Shown here: piece after piece, positions 60,701 to 64,000 of the stretch | Layout: each line of letters opens with the position of its first letter | How positions within the stretch are numbered: the first letter of the stretch is position 1 | Assembly: GCA_964449445.1 (NCBI GenBank) | Contig: CAYUZT010000004.1 | Coordinates: 51,279-115,278 of the forward strand | Origin: JABFSS01 sp964449445 | GTDB lineage: Bacteria > Patescibacteriota > Gracilibacteria > Peribacterales > Peribacteraceae | Direction of reading: 5' to 3' | Length of the DNA stretch: 64,000 nucleotides | Translations under genes and position numbers: made by a program | Notes under the pieces: model-generated | Told to the model about the DNA's origin: nothing | What the model saw: only the letters and a program-made list of their open reading frames with translations | Database searches by the model: none

Positions 60701-62780
60701 TCCGTTCCAACAGTGTCCTGCAGGCAACCTCTGCTCGCTCCGGCTGCAAGGCGACGCTTGCGAGCAAGTGAATATCGCCTGTCCCGTCGGCCAGACGATC
60801 ACCTGTACCAATACGTGCGGTGTCCCCGGCTGCAGCGGCCAGTGCTGCCAGTGCAAGCCCGTGCAGAGCAGTTCCGCCGCGCGCAGCAGCAGTTCGTTGA
60901 GCCCCTTCTGCATCCAGTTCCCCGAGCAGTGCCGTAGTTCCTCCGCGGGCAGAAGTTCGTCTGTCCCCGTCGTGCAGTGTCCTGCGGGCAATCTCTGCTC
61001 ACTTACACTCCAGGGCAATATCTGCCAGCAGGTGAATATCGCATGTGCCGCAAATCAGACCATCAGCTGCAGCAATACGTGCGGTGTTGCCGGCTGCAGC
61101 GGCCAGTGTTGCCAATGCGTGCCCCGCAGCAGCTCGTCACGACCGGCCAGTTCCTCCAGCGCCGCGCGCAGCAGCAGTTCGATTCCGTTCACGGCGTGTC
61201 CGGTCGGCAACCTCTGTTCGCTCCGACTGCAAGGCGACGCCTGTGAGCAGGTGAATATCGCGTGTCCCGCGGGACAATCGATCAGTTGCTCAAATACCTG
61301 CGGCGTCGCAGGCTGCAGTGGCCAGTGCTGCCAGTGTGTTCCGGGTAGCAGCAGTTCCCGTCCGGCATCCAGTATCTCCAGCGTCAGCTCCCGCAGTTCC
61401 ACCAGCGTTCCGCCCATCTGTATCCAGTTCCCCGAGCGCTGTCGTTCCTCCTCCAGTGCCCGCAGTTTCTCCTCGGGGCTCATAGAATCGTGTCCCGCCA
61501 ATGCCATTTGCACCCGGGTGAACGATGCGGGAGCCAACATCTGCAAGCGCGTGTTCCTGGAATGTCCCGTGGATACGACGGTCGAATGTTCCGAGGCATG
61601 CGGCACAGTCGCCTGCAGCGGTCAGTGCTGCACGTGTGTTTCCAAGAGTACGTCTTCCCGATCGTTCTCCAGTGGCGAGTCCCGGTCCGGTGCTGGTTCC
61701 AGTAGCACGGTCAGTCCGTTCTGCATCCAGTTCCCCGAGCGCTGCTCATCGTTTGTTCCGCCATCGTCGCCCGAGCAGCAGCAGCAGTGCTCGCCCGGTG
61801 ATCTCTGTTCCCAGATGATGGTCGGCGACAGTTGCCGGGAAGTCACCGTGCGCTGTCCCGCTGGTCTAGAACTGACATGCGGCAATGCGTGCGGCACAGC
61901 CGGATGCGTTGGCGGGTGCTGCCGCTGCGCGCTGCCGGATAGAAGTGTTATTCACGGCAATGCCATCATTGAGGGCTCTGAACTCTGCGATGACGGAAAC
62001 CGCAATGACGTCGATGGCTGTACCAATGCGGGCCTCCTGGGCGAGAGCGAGCGGTGCGGCAGTCCCGTCCAGTGCGGCAGCGGTCTCTGCAGCGGAGAAG
62101 TCTGCATCCCGTGCAATACGAGCAATGAGTGCGGAGCGGAAAACGTCTGCTTCGCCCGCCGCTGCATCCCGCCGCCGGTCATAGGGAACGGCGTCCGCGA
62201 GCCGGGAGAGGCGTGCGACGACGGGAACACCCAGGATGGCGATGGTTGCGGAAGCAGTGGTCTGCTGGAAATCGAGCAGCAGTGCCTGAATGACGATGAG
62301 TGTGTCAGTCACCTCTGTATCAACAATGTCTGCCACTCGTGCACGCAAAACGACCAATGCACCAGTCGCCAGTGCGTCAATGGCGCGTGCGTTTCCCTCT
62401 GCGGCAACGGCGCTCTCGATGCCGGCGAAGAATGCGATCAGGGAGCAAGCAACAGCGACGTCATCGCCGACCGGTGTCGCACAGGGTGCCGAAACGCCCG
62501 CTGCGGCGACGGCATTGCCGATCAAAACGAGCAGTGCGACGACGGGAATGTCGTGAGCAGCGACGGTTGCGATCGCCTCTGCCGCATCGAAGTCCGGGAA
62601 GTTGTGCTGGATCTCCCCTGGAGCACACTGACGGCGGGCAACGCGGGCGAGATTGGTGCTGCCGGGGACATCGCCCGTGCCCACGCTCCGGCAGGGGAAA
62701 CCGGCCCGGGCGCTATCGCGGTGATGGCGGGAGGCGCAGCCGCAGGCTGGGCGTGGATGAGAAGGAGACGAAAGTCATAG
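54747..62780 (+). CDS. Giant exported CnaB-like/Cys-repeat protein, 2677 aa
   Basis: ATG 54747 overlaps the previous stop. Signal or anchor (about 10-32); unknown beta-rich N-terminus (39-250); Gly/Ala linker; CC modules (425-719); Gly/Thr then Ser linkers; CnaB-like 1 (about 842-1060) interrupted by a Cys/Ser insertion; CnaB-like 2-5 (1328-1769), each with Cys three before a Lys (GCIDVIKEVF), Glu in TITEDPKSGW, and a second Cys six before Asn in TFQN. About ten Cys repeats CPAGNLCSLRLQGDxCEQVN ending CSGQCCQC, three before and seven after the CnaB block (1799-2395), alternate with SSSSR linkers and CIQFPExC motifs. DUF4215-like modules (2402-2622) precede a C-terminal TGP..GAAAGWAWMRR signal. 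Likely a wall-anchored fibre. Confidence 0.86.
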   Translation: MHVPRLSRRRLTLAGLLLAVGTASAFSLLYSTGRLTAAAWEVCTAKVGVADMEDIHTWAYRPFGDDLVIRLSGWCGSPLTARTQTQTISVADGQTRTFANPYAIRVRVSADGKTITLFPAAEGGVNVRPTDISLTLTRWLGTSFEALILYRPTQAADCRLMRGETVLAQGNNTFTQGETFHISGLCEAIGPCFAQAANGIRCRRGPATVLGGRRTVTLQGIPAANAPSVIVSLPPYPDYPAATKTYTFTPAPPAGAGAGGDGAGGAAGGGAGNAGGGPGAGNPNPAAPRVPCDWTGYWNGLLSTPLNIRAPLPGDGGAVTYFPDSAANESARITMQRGCWKVGIGAAGAETWLGDAAGNILEGDGFRLIRRDNVANPSPPPVAVKTFAIEVRSGATPGPRTIRSQNNSGLVQNATFTIQPGSRGFCCRNPGVPGGEACAADVTADVCQAPQGDRPFYGPGDRLPAGVSTPEEACNSACGVLVQCCTPADGVGAVGAVAQRTAQACRAPPNNGRVGRVVAAGVNAEALAQANCNPNNLQRYYCDPTVETEFWDDDAEEWFDYKGLCRRIDPDPNVIPFYQPAPNGPKYRPPVLQEYDSFATNFDNCSRSCGTFYCVYDTVGANVQRRCTNQLMPIAALDAAPLLVSCPIDAQNNPLRQDIGGQRYLFPPFCPAANIDAEFNAANVDEKKRKLRYTRFIAGPNRLGFNTEAACQVACTPCVVGVGNCFVAPAVGGNNAQPPPPPNPNQNAVQGGANLGQGVGGGGQQRPGGGGSGSGGGGSGPGGGGSTGGNTTGGNTTGGNTTGTNGGGTSTQGGSSTRSSVASSRSSVRSSSSSRASSVKPVGCILVTKEALDPGGGQITPVPDFSFSLDGKNVGANDSVGSLLLTDVAVGSRTVREVVPPGWKQVRVIPAGGTVQVQQIAASSVAVVSSSRSLGSVSSTRPLPGNLLGLQPSALTAQAGGCNSNGICESGRSETWENCRTDCGCGGSLAACPQGCEPGEVNRDGDSGSACVMSTGAALPSSAARSSSAGRSSSRSFSSIPNPARCVTVHFVNQQVGSSSSRESSAARPSSSSRDSSSSRSVSSAGVCPAGDSCNVKFTDNQCTMFPLLCGPGFAPKCSGSCRDGICSGQCCSCAPASSSSSAAPPSSSSKASSSAPSFEECKPMLICPVEGEGQCQSIPQICTAKLAGDTCSTIIPNCPAGQKSQCSGTCGLKGSCGGQCCICVPGSSSSSARSAVSSTPPVFEECKPMLICPVEGEGQCQSIPQICTAKLAGDTCSTIIPNCPAGQKSQCSGTCGLKGSCGGQCCICVPGSSSSSAKSSSAPPSFGCIDVIKEVFSADEKPILQVPQFTFKLDGKSGVQNIGNRLRFPNVSLGIHTITEDPKSGWTPVSVQPISGIVNVTVDSDEICATVTFQNRELPGSSSSVRQSSGASSAKSSSSAPAFGCVDVVKEVFDPEDKPVAPVPQFTFKLDSKTGVQNIGSTLRFPTVPLGIHTITEDSKAGWIPVSVEPVSGIVNVLVDSDTICAKATFQNKQVAGSSSSRSSVSSTRSSSSTPKFGCIDVMKEAFDPDDKPVTPVPQFTFKLDSKTGVQNIGSTLRFPTVPFGIHTVTEDPKSGWIPLSVAPVSGIVHVSVESDEICAKVTFQNRQLPGSSSSVRISSGASSAKSSSSTPPLGCIDVIKEVFDPEDQPISQVPQFTFKLDSKTGVQNIGKTLRFPTVPLGIHTITEDPKSGWIPLNVEPVSGIVEVTQDSNTICAKVTFQNKQVAGSSSSRSQGVSSRSPSSSSRQSSSSSSSFKNCPVGTQCTIRLQGDLCQNIIIECQVGQTIKCQNTCGVLGCSGQCCECVNASSSSRQSSSVPPASSSRPGSSSRSASSVPLCIEFPELCASSSRISSAPRPSSSSRQSSSIPFQQCPAGNLCSLRLSGDLCEQVNIACNADQTISCTNTCGVAGCSGQCCRCVPRSSSSRESSSPRPSSSSRQSSSIPFQQCPAGNLCSLRLQGDACEQVNIACPVGQTITCTNTCGVPGCSGQCCQCKPVQSSSAARSSSSLSPFCIQFPEQCRSSSAGRSSSVPVVQCPAGNLCSLTLQGNICQQVNIACAANQTISCSNTCGVAGCSGQCCQCVPRSSSSRPASSSSAARSSSSIPFTACPVGNLCSLRLQGDACEQVNIACPAGQSISCSNTCGVAGCSGQCCQCVPGSSSSRPASSISSVSSRSSTSVPPICIQFPERCRSSSSARSFSSGLIESCPANAICTRVNDAGANICKRVFLECPVDTTVECSEACGTVACSGQCCTCVSKSTSSRSFSSGESRSGAGSSSTVSPFCIQFPERCSSFVPPSSPEQQQQCSPGDLCSQMMVGDSCREVTVRCPAGLELTCGNACGTAGCVGGCCRCALPDRSVIHGNAIIEGSELCDDGNRNDVDGCTNAGLLGESERCGSPVQCGSGLCSGEVCIPCNTSNECGAENVCFARRCIPPPVIGNGVREPGEACDDGNTQDGDGCGSSGLLEIEQQCLNDDECVSHLCINNVCHSCTQNDQCTSRQCVNGACVSLCGNGALDAGEECDQGASNSDVIADRCRTGCRNARCGDGIADQNEQCDDGNVVSSDGCDRLCRIEVREVVLDLPWSTLTAGNAGEIGAAGDIARAHAPAGETGPGAIAVMAGGAAAGWAWMRRRRKS
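58224..58444 (+). repeat. 221-bp identical tandem repeat, copy 1
   Basis: Identical base for base to 58479-58699; the two start 255 bp apart (85 codons), so the duplication is in frame. It encodes the FEECKPMLICPVEGEGQCQS-type Cys repeat. Confidence 0.9.
58479..58699 (+). repeat. 221-bp identical tandem repeat, copy 2
   Basis: Second exact copy of 58224-58444; the 34-bp Ser-linker spacers between copies have diverged. Recent duplication or gene conversion. Confidence 0.9.
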
Positions 62781-63293
62781 CCTCCCCGCCTTATCCTTTA
62801 CGAGGATCGATCTCTCTTCCACTCTCCCCGTCACGATGTCCACGCTCTTCCAGAGGACGAGTAGCGGAGCGTCCGAGATATTATGAATAAGGAGGTCTTT
62901 GTCCTCGGCAGTGATCGCGTCGATCACGCGCAGGGAGAGAGTGACCGTGGGAGGGATATACCAGCGCGTGTATCCGGCATTCGGAGGATCCGCTTTCACC
63001 GCGTCGAGGGACGCTCCCCGGACTTCCCGGCGTTCCCAGGAGGAGGGGACGGTAACGGAAGCGGTCTCGGGTCCCTCCGTGGACAGCTCGATAATGCCCT
63101 CCTGCTTGCCGGTGCTCCTCTGCATGCTGAGCGTGAGCGGCCCGGTGTGCTCCACGGCCATTTCCTCTGGTAATGGACGACTGAGCTGCGATGGCAGCCG
63201 GTCTCCCCGGGTCGTCAGGAGCAAAAGCCCCGTGAGCGCGATGGCTGAAAGGGGAATGATAATGGAAAAGGAACGCTCTTGACGGTTTTGCAT
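62775..63293 (-). CDS. Small bitopic membrane protein, unknown
   Basis: 172 aa from ATG 63293; a longer frame to 63377 would run into the intergenic hairpin. One membrane helix (about 9-27, FSIIIPLSAIALTGLLLL) follows a short basic N-terminus; the remaining 140 residues are a beta-rich extracytoplasmic domain without Cys, containing YIPPTVTLSLRVID and DLLIHNISDAPLLVLW. Its TGA (62775-62777) abuts the TAG of the giant gene, so the two convergent genes overlap by 6 bp with no terminator between them. No family is recognised. Its place next to the array suggests a role at the cell surface but is not proof. Confidence 0.72.
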   Translation of the reverse strand: MQNRQERSFSIIIPLSAIALTGLLLLTTRGDRLPSQLSRPLPEEMAVEHTGPLTLSMQRSTGKQEGIIELSTEGPETASVTVPSSWERREVRGASLDAVKADPPNAGYTRWYIPPTVTLSLRVIDAITAEDKDLLIHNISDAPLLVLWKSVDIVTGRVEERSILVKDKAGRL

Positions 63294-63318
63294 GGTACTG
63301 ATGCTATCGCAGAAAGAA

Positions 63319-63440
63319 ACCAGGTGCCAGAGACCAAAAACCAAGGAGTCAGGAAATTCCAGGAGAAAAGGTGGCAAGAGAACTTGGCATTTTTCCTTTT
63401 AATCTAGACCTCCTTGGCTTCTGGCTTTTGGTCTCTGGTA
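63319..63440. repeat. CCAGAGACCAAAA microsatellite hairpin
   Basis: ACCAGGTGCCAGAGACCAAA (63319-63338) and the following CCAAGGAG pair with CTCCTTGG..TTTTGGTCTCTGGTA (63410-63440). The central part has TTTTT and CCTTTT. Confidence 0.65.
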
Positions 63441-63492
63441 TGTATCTCTGATTATTTTCTCGGAAAAGATTCTCTTTTCCCATGACTCGTGG

Positions 63493-63498
63493 TACAAT
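63493..63498 (+). promoter_or_regulatory. -10 box of the zinc-ribbon gene
   Basis: TACAAT lies 7 nt before ATG 63506; the -35 is unclear. Confidence 0.45.
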
Positions 63499-63505
63499 AG
63501 CTCTG

Positions 63506-63889
63506 ATGGAGATGGACCCCCACACCTTCCAGCAAATTATTCGCCGCATCGAGCAGCAAATGCGTTGTCCCCAGTGTGGCAAGCACGTGCCGGTCGAATT
63601 CCCGTCCGTCCGCATGGCGGCCGACGATTTCCTCCTGCTCCAGCTCAAGTGCGATACCTGCGATGCCTACATCGTCCTGCACGCTTCCCTCCAGGGAGCC
63701 CGCATGGTCAAGGCAACGCCGGCAGGCAGCTCGCTCATCAACGCGTCGTCCAGCTTGCAGCTCAATAAGGAAGAACTTGAACAGCTGAGGTCGGGGCTTG
63801 AGAAGAGCGGAGGTTCGTTTGAGAAGTTGTTTCAGAAGATGCAGACGGGCACCACGTCCGGGCCGGCAGCGGATACGAGAATTGTGTAA
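63506..63889 (+). CDS. Zinc-ribbon-like protein, 127 aa
   Basis: ATG 63506 is chosen because TACAAT ends 7 nt upstream. Cys21/Cys24 (MRCPQCGKHV) and Cys49/Cys52 (LKCDTCDAYI) form a four-Cys zinc-ribbon pattern with a 24-residue spacer. An N-terminal helix precedes it, and a Ser-rich linker and a helical Glu/Leu-rich region (about 83-110) follow; no membrane segment or signal peptide. Cytoplasmic location is expected. Zinc ribbons of this kind occur in regulators and small RNA- or protein-binding factors; I cannot name a function. It is not part of the exported Cys-rich set, because its Cys are spaced for metal rather than disulfides. Confidence 0.8.
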   Translation: MEMDPHTFQQIIRRIEQQMRCPQCGKHVPVEFPSVRMAADDFLLLQLKCDTCDAYIVLHASLQGARMVKATPAGSSLINASSSLQLNKEELEQLRSGLEKSGGSFEKLFQKMQTGTTSGPAADTRIV

Positions 63890-64000
63890 TGAAATGCCAA
63901 ATGCCAAATGCCAAAAGCCAGGGAAGGCACGGACAATGGTTTTTTCGGGCTAGTGGACAAAAATGGGTGGTAAAGTGAACACTTTTCCCTTTGTGTAAGC
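63890..64000. other. Intergenic end of window
   Basis: Begins with ATGCCAAATGCCAAATGCC tandem units (microsatellite arm like those elsewhere). I see no gene start or clear promoter before the window ends. Confidence 0.5.

Overview
The window looks like bacterial chromosome from the candidate phyla radiation, most likely a Peregrinibacteria/Peribacteria-type genome. This is inferred from style, not from a marker gene. The signs are giant secreted Cys-rich and Ig-like proteins, many proteins without obvious relatives, a stand-alone CofE-like ligase, palindromic repeats inserted in frame in housekeeping genes, and a TGA that acts as a stop (ATGA gene overlaps), so not the UGA=Gly code of Gracilibacteria. 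No rRNA, tRNA, CRISPR array, integrase or transposase gene was seen.

Region 1 (1-13.8 kb) holds lineage-specific membrane and structural genes: a truncated Ala/Gly-rich membrane protein, a two-TM coiled-coil protein, a minus-strand pair (Ala-rich membrane protein plus a 1.5-kDa-residue-scale membrane protein of 1547 aa with a Pro-rich tail), a small basic protein, and a 1190-aa coiled-coil protein. Two paralogous small secreted coiled-coil proteins (minus strand, 12.3 and 13.1 kb) have good promoters and share a conserved structured leader of about 160 nt.

Region 2 (13.8-20.3 kb) holds a hicBA toxin-antitoxin pair, a possible attenuator upstream of carA, then carA, an FAD/NAD(P) oxidoreductase, purN and (minus strand) a cofE-like gene. 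Coding regions of all four carry repeat-derived in-frame insertions. A two-gene unit of a bitopic protein and a TPR protein follows.

Region 3 (20.3-62.8 kb) is the main feature: about 42 kb, almost all on the plus strand, encoding eleven exported proteins from 94 to 5430 aa. They are assembled from a limited module set: DUF4215-type CGNG..CDDGN repeats, disintegrin-like Cys repeats, seven-bladed Vgb-like propellers, Ig-like and DUF11-like repeats, CnaB-like domains with Lys/Glu/Asn isopeptide signatures plus an extra Cys pair, Ser-rich or Gly/Pro-rich linkers, and a recurring CC..C..C..CxxxC module. Three tiny membrane-anchored proteins (94, 98, 106 aa) have exactly the same six-Cys spacing, and each lies directly upstream of a large protein. 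Two of the large proteins share a tripartite C-terminal signal (TGP motif, hydrophobic segment, basic tail). The set reads as a cell-surface or adhesion apparatus, stabilised by disulfides and probably isopeptide bonds. Its function is inferred from domains only. A minus-strand clan AA aspartic protease gene framed by inverted repeats interrupts the array at 53.7-54.3 kb.

Region 4 (62.8-64 kb) holds a small bitopic protein (minus strand) and a zinc-ribbon-like protein. Throughout, several genes have a -10 box only 6-10 nt before the ATG (apparently leaderless), and many intergenic gaps carry long hairpins whose arms are degenerate microsatellites. A 100-N assembly gap lies inside the 5430-aa gene.
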